This document shows positions 7,485 through 15,299 of a DNA stretch of 35,370 nucleotides, piece after piece (position 1 is the first letter of the stretch; each line of letters opens with the position of its first letter). A program made the translations under genes and the position numbers. Below the pieces are notes generated by a model, which was given only the letters and a program-made list of their open reading frames with translations, was not told the DNA's origin and did not search any database. The stretch comes from Candidatus Obscuribacterales bacterium (GTDB lineage Bacteria; Cyanobacteriota; Vampirovibrionia; Obscuribacterales; Obscuribacteraceae): the NCBI GenBank assembly GCA_019747875.1, contig JAIEQI010000141.1, forward strand, positions 1 through 35,370. The letters run 5' to 3'.

Positions 7485-9327
7485 TACAGCAGAAGCCAAA
7501 CGCGCTGGCTTAGGAGAAGCGCTAGCAAAAGCAGGCGACTGGATTACCACTCGTTTGAATAATATCGATATATTCGACGAGCATTTCCACGTCGAGGCGA
7601 AGACCAATCCGTTCTATTCGCTCGGAGGCATCTTCTACCTGGTATGGTTCGTCGTGATGCTTACCGGATGCGTTTTGATCATCTGGTACGTACCGACCAA
7701 ACCGGCTGCATTCGATTCAATCCTGCACATACAGCATGGCATTCCTCTCGGCAACCTCTGGCGCGGAATGCATAAGTACGGCGCCGACGCGATGATCATC
7801 GCGGCAACGATGCGTCTTTTCCGTATGTTCTTATGCGCAGACTACAAACCTGGGCGCGAATTCAATATTGCAATTGCACTTGTCACTCTACTTCTTTCCA
7901 TGTACTCCGGTCTGACCGGATATTTGCTGATTTGGAACCAGCGCGCATTTTGGGCTACCAAGGTGTTTGCGACCTTCCCAACATACATGGACCAATTCCC
8001 AGTAATGGGAGACTTCTATTTACCACTGGTTAAGTCAGTGCACCTTGGCTGGAATACGGCTGAGTTCCTTCTTGGAGCAGGTGGCGCTATCACGCAAGAG
8101 ACAATCACACGATTCTTCTCTATTCACTTAGCATTCTCGGCAATTCCGCTTATGTTTGTAGAACTCTATTTCTACAAAACAGGCTACAAACGAATGCCGA
8201 TCAACTGGACCAAGCGCATGGTCATCATCATGATGCTTGTAATAGTCGCCGTAATTATGCCGGCAGCTCTTGGTCACAGATCCAATCCGGACGTTACGCC
8301 ATTGCCAATTTTGTCTGACTGGTACTTCCTCGGACTGTATCAGATGTACAAATACCTGGAGCCCGTTGTGGCGACAGAAATCACGATGGTGATTCCAATC
8401 TCCGTTGTTCTCCTTCCATTTATAGATGTATGGGTAACCGGTGCTGAAAAGAACATCCACAAAAGGCCAATGATCTTCATGGTCTCGATGATGGGACTGA
8501 TCTCATGGATCGTGTTCTCACTGCTTATCATCGTCAACATCGCCAACATCCACAACGATCCACCGTGGTGGCGAGCCTTCCTCTTCGGATTCATCGACAT
8601 CGGCATCATTTTGCAGTTGCTCGTTTATCTCAAGGAATACAAGACAGTCCAAGAGAAAGCACTGGCCGTAAAAGGCGCGCTAGTTATGGCGATAGTTGCC
8701 GCAATCCAGACATTCTGGGCAGTCGTGTACTACTTCATGGCTTTGACCGAAATGTTCATGGGACCAATCACGCAAGCTTGGACCTACATGCTTGTTAAGG
8801 GACTTGGCGGACTGGCCAAAGCAGGCGAAGCAGAAGCGATGGTCAAAACGTTGATCAACGGTGCCGAAAAAGCCACTTACAATCCTACCTACTGGAACTA
8901 TCACCAATTGGTGACCGAAGGACCTGGAGTACCGGCAGCCAAACAGATCGCTGATCTGCAAGCGCTAGTCACCAGTCCTGGTGCAGGCGGATGGATGGAC
9001 TTCATCTTCCAAGCTATCCCAAGCTTCACCATCGTAACCAAAAATGGCATCCCAACTGAAGTCCCATATGCAAATGCACTGGACTTCATGGTCTCAAACC
9101 GCTGGTGCTTCGACTTCATCACCTTCAACAACCGCATGACACCAAACACAGAGAAATCGGTATCAGGTGCTTTCTATCCGTTGCCCTGTCCAGATGTTGA
9201 CTGGTGGTGGATGCTCCTTGGTGCCGGCACGACAGTGTTCGCCATCTGGGTAATGATGAAATTCAAGTCCAACGCTGAACCGGCAAAGACAGCTGCGCCA
9301 GCTCCTAGCACAGCAGCTTCATCTTGA
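7477..9327 (+). CDS. Fused cytochrome b (b6/subunit IV-like) lacking heme bH ligands, with long C-terminal extension
   Basis: Quinol-oxidising membrane subunit of a bc-type complex. Residues 1-245 align with cytochrome b6 (YSLGGI, RGMHKYGADAM, RFFSIH). Residues 245-350 align with subunit IV, with SDWY at 280-283 in place of PEWY. The heme bL ligands His99 and His217 are present. The bH position 14 residues after His99 is Arg113 (TMRLFRMF). The equivalent position after His217 is Tyr231 or Phe232, depending on bc1 or b6f spacing. So the high-potential heme probably cannot bind normally. The heme cn cysteine of b6f (FYCLGG) is Ser48. About 220 extra residues follow: two more helices, a roughly 130-residue soluble part and a last helix near 576-594. 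The start is TTG, supported by GGAGG and an 8-nt overlap with the Rieske gene. Confidence 0.92.
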   Translation: MPSTAEAKRAGLGEALAKAGDWITTRLNNIDIFDEHFHVEAKTNPFYSLGGIFYLVWFVVMLTGCVLIIWYVPTKPAAFDSILHIQHGIPLGNLWRGMHKYGADAMIIAATMRLFRMFLCADYKPGREFNIAIALVTLLLSMYSGLTGYLLIWNQRAFWATKVFATFPTYMDQFPVMGDFYLPLVKSVHLGWNTAEFLLGAGGAITQETITRFFSIHLAFSAIPLMFVELYFYKTGYKRMPINWTKRMVIIMMLVIVAVIMPAALGHRSNPDVTPLPILSDWYFLGLYQMYKYLEPVVATEITMVIPISVVLLPFIDVWVTGAEKNIHKRPMIFMVSMMGLISWIVFSLLIIVNIANIHNDPPWWRAFLFGFIDIGIILQLLVYLKEYKTVQEKALAVKGALVMAIVAAIQTFWAVVYYFMALTEMFMGPITQAWTYMLVKGLGGLAKAGEAEAMVKTLINGAEKATYNPTYWNYHQLVTEGPGVPAAKQIADLQALVTSPGAGGWMDFIFQAIPSFTIVTKNGIPTEVPYANALDFMVSNRWCFDFITFNNRMTPNTEKSVSGAFYPLPCPDVDWWWMLLGAGTTVFAIWVMMKFKSNAEPAKTAAPAPSTAASS

Positions 9328-9335
9328 GGTAGGAA

Positions 9336-9707
9336 ATGAGCGTTCACTGGTCGCTTAAATGGAGCATATTCGCCGCCTCGGTCGTCAGTCTCTCCTGGTT
9401 TTTCGCAGGGTGGAGACAGGTGAACCAAGCCGGCGGATTTGGCGACTGGGCGCTGCTTCTTGGAGGAACGGCCAGCACAATTTGTTTGCTCGGAGTGCAA
9501 GGCTACTGGATTTACTTCGAGGAGAAAAACAAGGGTCGTTTGACAAAACGCATCGCTCTTTTCGAAAGCATCCATGAAAAGCTGGAAGCAGGACGCAGCG
9601 TAAAAATTGAGCCGGCGAACTCGGAATCGGAAGGCTCATCTAATCAACAAAATTCAAAGATCCAGATTAGTGAAAAAGCGGACACCGCTAAAAAGGAAGG
9701 GGAGTAA
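9336..9707 (+). CDS. Small two-helix membrane protein of the bc locus, unknown
   Basis: This 123-residue protein starts 8 nt after the cytochrome b stop, with a GAGG/AGG sequence before the ATG. Two hydrophobic helices (about residues 8-25 and 37-57) precede a basic, then Ser/Asn/Glu-rich soluble tail. The tail is probably cytoplasmic, given the positive charges after the second helix (FEEKNKGRLTKR). I recognise no family and see no cofactor motif. Its position between the two cytochrome b genes suggests a structural subunit of the complex. Confidence 0.75.
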   Translation: MSVHWSLKWSIFAASVVSLSWFFAGWRQVNQAGGFGDWALLLGGTASTICLLGVQGYWIYFEEKNKGRLTKRIALFESIHEKLEAGRSVKIEPANSESEGSSNQQNSKIQISEKADTAKKEGE

Positions 9708-9713
9708 ATACTG

Positions 9714-10241
9714 ATGAGTTCCTCAAAAGCAATTGGACCAATCAGTTTAGTGTTCTTAGCACTCGGTGTTATCGGCGTTCTAGCAACGACCGTGTTTATG
9801 CCGGCTGCCGAACTTGTTCCTGCGCAAATAAATCCAGCGCCACGCGAATCAGGTGAATCACCAGTTCGCATTCCGGCAGCCATGGATGGATTTGCAAAGC
9901 TCGGTCTGCAAATGATTGACCTCTTGCCGAAGCCCGGTGTCGAAGAAAGCGCTTCAACAGCAGGCAAGAGCAGTGAAACCATCGTCGCTGATTGGGAAGC
10001 AAGAATCATCAAAGAGAACGGCGATGTTTACGGAAAGCAAGTAATCCAGGAAACGGAAAACAGGCTCGGCGGACGTGAGAACGTCAAAAAAGTAATCGAA
10101 CTCATGCACGCTGACAGAAATTACTTCTACACCGCTTACTCGCTCTTTCTGGGTCTAGCGATGTTCTTCGGCGCAGTTGCTATTCAAGCGATTGGTCGCT
10201 ACGGAGCCGAAGAGAAAACGATCCTGCCAGCAAAAAAATGA
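9714..10241 (+). CDS. Membrane protein with N- and C-terminal helices, unknown, bc locus
   Basis: This 175-residue protein has a hydrophobic helix near residues 8-30 and another near 140-160 (YSLFLGLAMFFGAVAIQAIG). Between them is a roughly 110-residue polar segment predicted to lie outside the membrane, probably periplasmic if the N-terminus is inside. No cysteine or heme motif is present, so it is unlikely to be an electron carrier. It follows the previous gene by 6 nt and belongs to the same transcription unit. I do not recognise a family. A 106-bp gap, the longest between neighbouring genes of the operon, follows it. Confidence 0.75.
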   Translation: MSSSKAIGPISLVFLALGVIGVLATTVFMPAAELVPAQINPAPRESGESPVRIPAAMDGFAKLGLQMIDLLPKPGVEESASTAGKSSETIVADWEARIIKENGDVYGKQVIQETENRLGGRENVKKVIELMHADRNYFYTAYSLFLGLAMFFGAVAIQAIGRYGAEEKTILPAKK

Positions 10242-10347
10242 GTTAGCGGGCGATCGAAAAGTCGCCCACCCCGTCCGATAAGTAACCACGGTCCACACAG
10301 TAAAGCCAGGAAGCCCAAAAGGTACAGTCAGAGAAGGTAGTCGTCAG

Positions 10348-11544
10348 ATGTCGCAACAGCCACGAGTCTATACCGATCCATTAACGAAAATGATGCTCTG
10401 GATCGAGCATTTCACCAACGTGCTGCTAACAAGTAAGTACAACCCTTTCTATTACCACGGCGCCATACCGCAGTTCTTCCTCTGGGTTCTCTTCCTTTCA
10501 GGGCTGCTGTTGTTTGCTTATTACATTCCGACAATTGACAATGCGTACCTTTGTAAGGAGCGTATCAACGCCTTCACATCAGTCGATTACATCACAAATA
10601 CAATTCCTTTCGGTTCAGTAGTTCGCGGTATCCACAGATACGCCGGTGACGCAATGGTGCTCACCATCATTCTTCACGCATTGCGCGTGTGGTTTACCGA
10701 CAGATATAGACAGTACCGCTGGCTCCAATGGTTCAGCGGCATCGTTCTCCTTCTCTTTGTTCTCTTCATCGGACAAACTGGTTATTACCTTGTTTGGGAC
10801 GAGCGCTCACTTGTTCTCACACGTATGACAGTTGCCGCATTCGATGCAATTCCGGGAATCGGACCTGGCTTAAAAGCATGGTTCTTGAATGGTGAGGCGA
10901 TCACAAACCTCACACTGTCAAACTTCCTCTTTATCCACATCGGTCTTTCATTCTTCCTCTTGTTTGGCTTGTGGGTTCACTACATCAGAATGGCAAGACC
11001 AGTGCTGACACCGCCGCCGGTGGTCAACTACGCACTGATGGCAATCTTGATGATCGTTGTGTTTGCTTATCCAGTGCACATGGAAAAACCAGCCGTTATC
11101 AATTCGGTTCCTTCCGGATTCGAAATGGACATCTTCTTCTTGTGGCCTTACGCCATGCTCACAAGCATGCCGCCAATGGCATTCTGGATCACCTTAATTG
11201 GCTTGATTGTCTTCTTCTCAGTGCTGCCGATGCCTTTCCTGGTACAGGCTGGAGCTCAAGACAAGATCGAGCCGGTTCATCCAGCTGAAGTGAACGACAA
11301 GTGCACAGGCTGCTCACTTTGCGATAAGGATTGCCCATACGAAGCAATCGAAATGGTCCCGGCTCCGGCAGGGTCGCGCTTTAAGTTGAGGGCTGTAGTC
11401 TTGTCTCATCGCTGCAGCACATGCGGACTCTGCGTCGGTGCTTGTGCATTTGATGCGATCGACATTCCGGAACTTCCGGATAACGTCGTAATCGAGAAGA
11501 TGAAGAATCTTCTTGCCTCATCTCCTTCAACACCGTCATCATAA
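10348..11544 (+). CDS. Second cytochrome b fused to a 2x[4Fe-4S] ferredoxin domain
   Basis: The membrane part (residues 1-300) is a b-type cytochrome. It keeps all four heme ligands at the usual 14-residue spacing: His96/His110 (RGIHRY..., ILHALRVW) and His197/His211. The subunit IV-like part is shortened. The segment aligning with PEWYFLFAYAIL reads MDIFFLWPYAML (260-271), so a normal Qo site is unlikely. I count six helices, which places the C-terminus in the cytoplasm. That tail binds two [4Fe-4S] clusters: Cys319, 322, 325, 329 and Cys356, 359, 362, 366, both followed by hydrophobic ferredoxin-like sequence. A cytochrome b with a ferredoxin tail is not the usual bc1 or b6f composition. 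With the FlpD gene 47 nt downstream, it suggests electron exit to the cytoplasm. Confidence 0.92.
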   Translation: MSQQPRVYTDPLTKMMLWIEHFTNVLLTSKYNPFYYHGAIPQFFLWVLFLSGLLLFAYYIPTIDNAYLCKERINAFTSVDYITNTIPFGSVVRGIHRYAGDAMVLTIILHALRVWFTDRYRQYRWLQWFSGIVLLLFVLFIGQTGYYLVWDERSLVLTRMTVAAFDAIPGIGPGLKAWFLNGEAITNLTLSNFLFIHIGLSFFLLFGLWVHYIRMARPVLTPPPVVNYALMAILMIVVFAYPVHMEKPAVINSVPSGFEMDIFFLWPYAMLTSMPPMAFWITLIGLIVFFSVLPMPFLVQAGAQDKIEPVHPAEVNDKCTGCSLCDKDCPYEAIEMVPAPAGSRFKLRAVVLSHRCSTCGLCVGACAFDAIDIPELPDNVVIEKMKNLLASSPSTPSS

Positions 11545-11591
11545 CCATCACTTTTAGAGAGTCGGACTGAGAAAAACTAAGGAAGTCAAAA

Positions 11592-11990
11592 ATGACTAAG
11601 ATAATGACACTCATATGTGAGCGCTCCTGCGACCTGGGAGGTCTGGTTGATAACACGACCAGCCAATTCAAGGACGTTCCCGGATGCTATGTCGTGAGAT
11701 TTCCCTGCTCAGGGATGATTCAACCTCTTATGATTGAAGCGGCGCTGAAAAATGGTGCTGACGGCGTCGTAGTGACAGGCTGCCAAATTGGCGACTGCTA
11801 TTACCGCGAAGGCAACAAGATGCTCCGCGAACGTTTGCTTGGTGAAAGACCGCCAGGTCTGAAGAAAGCAACTGACCGCAGACGAGTCATCGGATTGTGG
11901 CTCTCCAGAGTGCAACCACAAAGACTTCTTTCTGAGGTCAAGGAATTCAAGGATGTAGTTAGCAACTTGCCAGCTCAAGAAACTAAGTAG
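11592..11990 (+). CDS. FlpD/MvhD-family iron-sulfur electron transfer protein
   Basis: FlpD/MvhD proteins are small [2Fe-2S] subunits that pass electrons between hydrogenase, formate dehydrogenase or similar modules and HdrA-like flavoproteins. This 132-residue protein shows the family signature: CxxxC at Cys9/Cys13, RFPCSG at Cys39, GADGVVVTGCQIGDCYYREGN with Cys64 and Cys69, and a following WLSRVQP segment. The family usually has GCHxGDCHY; here both histidines are replaced (Gln65, Tyr70). Cys32 is extra. No hdrA, hdrBC or hydrogenase gene is in the window, so its partner is unknown. Its position directly after the cytochrome b-ferredoxin fusion suggests it docks on that tail. The family call is firm; the direction of electron flow is inference. 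Confidence 0.88.
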   Translation: MTKIMTLICERSCDLGGLVDNTTSQFKDVPGCYVVRFPCSGMIQPLMIEAALKNGADGVVVTGCQIGDCYYREGNKMLRERLLGERPPGLKKATDRRRVIGLWLSRVQPQRLLSEVKEFKDVVSNLPAQETK

Positions 11991-12027
11991 CAATCACTCA
12001 GAGAATTATCCCAAGAGGGAAGGAATT

Positions 12028-12156
12028 ATGGCAGCGGACAAAAAACCAACAGGACCAAGCGAAATGCAGATGATAGGTCGATGGACCTGGTTCTTCATCT
12101 TCTACTTCGCCTGCATCCTCCTGATCGCATCATTCGGTCTAGTCGCCGAATTCTAA
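12028..12156 (+). CDS. 42-residue single-helix membrane peptide ending the respiratory operon
   Basis: A short reading frame starts at ATG 12028 after a strong AGGGAAGGA at 12015-12023. It encodes 42 residues: a polar, basic N-terminus followed by one hydrophobic helix (WFFIFYFACILLIASFGLVA) and a stop after Glu-Phe. It follows the FlpD gene by 37 nt in the same direction. Size and topology resemble the tiny helical subunits of b6f and cbb3 complexes, but I recognise no family. The strong ribosome binding site and operon position support it as a real gene. Confidence 0.7.
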   Translation: MAADKKPTGPSEMQMIGRWTWFFIFYFACILLIASFGLVAEF

Positions 12157-12320
12157 ACTTCGATCCACCGCACTTAACTTCGATTTTGTTCGGACTTGTT
12201 CGGTGTTTGGATTTGTTTCGGGTATTTGCATTGGACCGTGAACTGGATAGGTCTTTTTGCGTTTAATCTAAAATGCGAACTTGCGCTAATTGTTGCGCTT
12301 AGCTAGAATCGAGTACCAGC

Positions 12321-12401
12321 GGCTAGCTTCGAAGATTCGTAGTATGGAGCGCGGACGTCCCGTCCGCCCATGAGTATGGCTAGCGGACATCCTGTCCGCG
12401 A
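12321..12401. repeat. Double hairpin repeat (GCGGAC stems)
   Basis: Two hairpins in a row: GCGGAC-GTCCC-GTCCGC (12351-12367) and GCGGAC-ATCCT-GTCCGC (12383-12399). They are preceded by CTAGCTTCGAAGATTC and AGTATGGA. Nearly the same composite (same flank, same two hairpins) recurs at 23288-23388. It occupies part of the 255-bp gap between the respiratory operon and the convergent transporter gene and may also slow transcription from either side. I see nothing else in this gap. Confidence 0.85.
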
Positions 12402-12411
12402 TCATTGTGAT

Positions 12412-13722
12412 CTACTCAAAAAACTTGCGATCAACAAACGCCGCAATGATCTGCTGAAAGAGCGTAAAAAATATCAGTGGCAACATTATCTGCGAGTGCT
12501 CCGCAAGCATGGAAGCAGCGAGCACCAACCCCGTGCCATTGTTGTTCATACCTAATCCAAACATGAGCGAAGCAGTATCAGATTTATTCGCTTTGAAGAT
12601 CTTCCCGATCAATCCACCGATCGTAAAACAGATCCCACACAAAACGGCTGTCGTCACCGAAACCAACGCGAGCAAATCCCAATCCGGTTGCAAGATAGCT
12701 TTCGGCAATGATGTCGCCGCATTCGAATAATTCAACGTTAGGAGCACCGCATAATTTGCCAGCTTCAAATTTGCAGCGAGCTTAGCTTTACGTTCAGCGC
12801 CAAGAATTATTCCAAGCAGAATACCTGCACACGATGGGACTAACACCGTTAGCAGCATAAACGCATCACTCCCCTGCGTTGCGATACTGCGCAGGTCGTT
12901 TGCATAATGAGCGTTCGCCACACTGCTAAATCCATTTAAGACAATCGGCGTAAGCAGCGGACTCAAAATCGTAGACAACAGCACAAGGCCCAAGCTCAAT
13001 GCAAGATTACCATTCGCGTTCTGAGCCCAGGCCGTGGACGATCCCGCAATAGGCATCGAAACAATGAGCGCCAGTCCAACAAGTACATTCTGCACCTCGT
13101 CAGGATTATGCCACTGACCCAATGTCGCAGCGATCAAGCAAACAAATACGAAGGGAACTATAGTATTTGCAGCAAAAGCGCAAAAAGTAAGCATTCGTTT
13201 TTGCGCCAGATATCTGATCTCTTCAAGCTTCAATCCCAACCCCGCGTTGAACAACAAGCTGCCTAGCAAGAGCAACGACAAGGAAACATTGATCGCCCCT
13301 CCCGCAGGCAACGCCAATTTCCCGAAGGAAATCTCGCGAATAAGCAATCCCGGTCCTGGAATGAAAACAGAAAGAACGTAAGCTCCAATCAATATAAGAA
13401 GGAAGTGATGATGAATTCTTTTCGTCAGTGCACTGAGAAAATGCTCCATCTTAAATGATGGAGTTTCAGCATCGTGATGGCCAGCGCAACGTCTGTTTGA
13501 AGTCATCGCAGACCCAGTACCATCCGCCTTTTCCTTGGTGCTCTCTGCCAGTTCAAGCAACCGATGTTTACAAATATTCTCCTGAGAACCATCAGAATTC
13601 ATTGATTCAAGCACGTCATCAATGAATTTGGTTTTGGTTTTCATATCAGAATTACTCACATCACACTTGCTGTGTTCTCCCACGAAACACTGATGGTGAC
13701 CGGAAACTGAGCGACTCAACAT
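12412..13722 (-). CDS. BASS/SBF-family sodium-dependent transporter
   Basis: Inner-membrane carrier of the bile acid:Na+ symporter family, whose bacterial members move organic anions; the substrate is not predictable here. From about residue 92 the protein has around ten helices, with the family segment MPIAGSSTAWAQNANGN and a late GLGMNNNGTGLVLAAS stretch resembling the crossover region. The first 90 residues are a polar, Cys/His-containing extension not typical of the family. I kept the long form because ATG 13722 has AGGAGA 9 nt upstream, while the internal ATGs have none. The gene is divergent from the metal efflux pair and convergent with the respiratory operon. Confidence 0.85.
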   Translation of the reverse strand: MLSRSVSGHHQCFVGEHSKCDVSNSDMKTKTKFIDDVLESMNSDGSQENICKHRLLELAESTKEKADGTGSAMTSNRRCAGHHDAETPSFKMEHFLSALTKRIHHHFLLILIGAYVLSVFIPGPGLLIREISFGKLALPAGGAINVSLSLLLLGSLLFNAGLGLKLEEIRYLAQKRMLTFCAFAANTIVPFVFVCLIAATLGQWHNPDEVQNVLVGLALIVSMPIAGSSTAWAQNANGNLALSLGLVLLSTILSPLLTPIVLNGFSSVANAHYANDLRSIATQGSDAFMLLTVLVPSCAGILLGIILGAERKAKLAANLKLANYAVLLTLNYSNAATSLPKAILQPDWDLLALVSVTTAVLCGICFTIGGLIGKIFKANKSDTASLMFGLGMNNNGTGLVLAASMLAEHSQIMLPLIFFTLFQQIIAAFVDRKFFE

Positions 13723-13863
13723 AGATGGCGTTCTCCTAAAGAAGTATTCTAGATTTCAATTTATCTACTGACAGTGAGGAATCAGTGGAGAATGACGCGT
13801 TCACATTTTCCTCACCACAAATTTCTAGTATGCTCTTATGGCGCTCAGAAAGCCTAATTCGAA

Positions 13864-13878
13864 CGATAATCATTTTCA
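13864..13878. promoter_or_regulatory. Possible Fur-family (7-1-7) operator before the metal efflux genes
   Basis: CGATAAT-C-ATTTTCA matches the Fur/Zur half-site pattern TGATAAT-N-ATTATCA at 12 of 14 positions and ends 17 nt before the preferred ATG of the czcB-like gene. A metal-responsive regulator here would fit the genes downstream. The match was made by eye and AT-rich chance matches are common, so confidence is low. Confidence 0.3.
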
Positions 13879-13895
13879 AAACAAACAGGAACGAT

Positions 13896-15299
13896 ATGCT
13901 ACTAGAATGCAAAGAACATCACACTGTCTCAATCAAAACGCCCCAGGCAAAAGAGAGGAAGTTCTCACCAGCACTTAGCTGGATAATCGCATTTGCTTTG
14001 ATACTAAGCGCAGTGCTCATTACTTTTCAGTCATGGGCAGCACTTGAAGCAAGGCGAAACAATAAGCCTGATTTTCAAACGACACAAAGCGACAATACGT
14101 CAGTTCAATTGACAGCGGCAGCGAGTTCGCTAAATCCTATTAGGATGATCAAAGTTGACCGGCAAATTCCAAGCAGAATCTTTGTCGTGCCAGGAAGCAT
14201 TGAAGCGAACCACAAACACATTCAGCAAATAACGCCGCTCGTCACAGGTCGGGTCAAAGATGTTTTTGTTTCAACCGGGCAACAGATAAAGAAGGGCGAT
14301 CTTCTCGTCGTAATTGAGAGCCCACAAGTGGCTGAGCTGCATGGTAAGTTGCATGAAGCAAACAGCCGCGTGGAACTCGCAAAGAGCGAACTCTACCGGG
14401 TTAAGGAAGCTGCAAATCAGGTCAATATATTGAAGGCCAAAGCAGCCCTGGACGAGGCTGAGGCCACGTTGAAACGAAACCGATTGCTAGTTGCAGAAGG
14501 TCTTGTGCCTGGTAAGGATCTGATCGCCGCAGAATCAACATGGCGGCAGGCACAAGCAGAGTACGAATTTCAAAAGAACATATCATTGAATAGCGAAATT
14601 GCCAAAGCTCAGTCAGAACTAAATACGCAATCGACCGAAGTTGACCACTTGAGAGATGGATTGAAATCGCTCGATGCAAATGTCGAGTCGAAGCTCGAGG
14701 AGCAAAATCATGACATTTCGAGAATTGAATTACGTGCGCCCATTTCGGGGTTGGTTCTGGAACGATCTGTTAATCCAGGTTCCGGAGTAGACGTAGGCAA
14801 GCCGCTCTTGACACTTGCTGATACCAGTGCTGTTTGGGCAATTGCAAACGTCCCCGAAAAGCAAGTAAGTGATGTCCACAAAGGAATGCCTGTCACAGTA
14901 TCCTTGGATGGAAGGACGTTCACAGGAGAAGTGAATTACATCGATCCTCGTATTAATGAGGATACGCGAACCGCTCGCGTCCGTATCAAAATCAAGAATT
15001 ACAGCACATCGCTGCCTATCGGGTCTTTCGTTGATGTCGAATTTAAAACTCAAGATGTCGATCCCAAAGCAGTGGTCTATGTTCCAGAGTCGGCTGTTCA
15101 AGATCTCGACGGGAGAAAGACGGTTTTCATAAAAACCGGCTCGGGGAAATTTCGCATACGGACAGTGCATGTGGGACCAACTTGCAGCAACATGATTCCG
15201 ATCTATAAGGGACTCGCAGCTGGACAAGAGATAGTTGCCGATGGTTCGTTTGTTCTGAAATCAACTGTTCAAAAAGAAAAGTTCGGAGGAGATGAGTAA
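13896..15299 (+). CDS. RND heavy-metal efflux periplasmic adaptor (CzcB-like)
   Basis: Membrane fusion protein linking an inner-membrane RND pump to the outer membrane. It has an N-terminal membrane anchor (FSPALSWIIAFALILSAVLI), a lipoyl-like half motif (GRVKDVFVSTGQQIKKGDLLVVIESP), a coiled-coil hairpin of roughly 120 residues, the returning lipoyl half (LRAPISGLVLERSVNPGSGV) and a beta-barrel with YVPESAVQDLDGRKTVFI. The frame is open back to a GTG at 13785, but residues from there do not look like a protein start. ATG 13896 has AGGA 5 nt upstream, giving 467 residues. The stop overlaps the pump gene start (TAATG). No outer-membrane CzcC-like gene is in the window. Confidence 0.9.
   Translation: MLLECKEHHTVSIKTPQAKERKFSPALSWIIAFALILSAVLITFQSWAALEARRNNKPDFQTTQSDNTSVQLTAAASSLNPIRMIKVDRQIPSRIFVVPGSIEANHKHIQQITPLVTGRVKDVFVSTGQQIKKGDLLVVIESPQVAELHGKLHEANSRVELAKSELYRVKEAANQVNILKAKAALDEAEATLKRNRLLVAEGLVPGKDLIAAESTWRQAQAEYEFQKNISLNSEIAKAQSELNTQSTEVDHLRDGLKSLDANVESKLEEQNHDISRIELRAPISGLVLERSVNPGSGVDVGKPLLTLADTSAVWAIANVPEKQVSDVHKGMPVTVSLDGRTFTGEVNYIDPRINEDTRTARVRIKIKNYSTSLPIGSFVDVEFKTQDVDPKAVVYVPESAVQDLDGRKTVFIKTGSGKFRIRTVHVGPTCSNMIPIYKGLAAGQEIVADGSFVLKSTVQKEKFGGDE

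Noticed and set aside
12081..12266. 61-codon frame overlapping the small membrane peptide
   Set aside because: No ribosome binding site; it is an out-of-frame shadow of the 42-residue gene that runs on into non-coding sequence.
13785..13895. GTG start giving a 504-residue CzcB-like protein
   Set aside because: The extra residues do not look like a protein N-terminus and overlap the likely promoter; ATG 13896 has its own ribosome binding site just before the membrane anchor.
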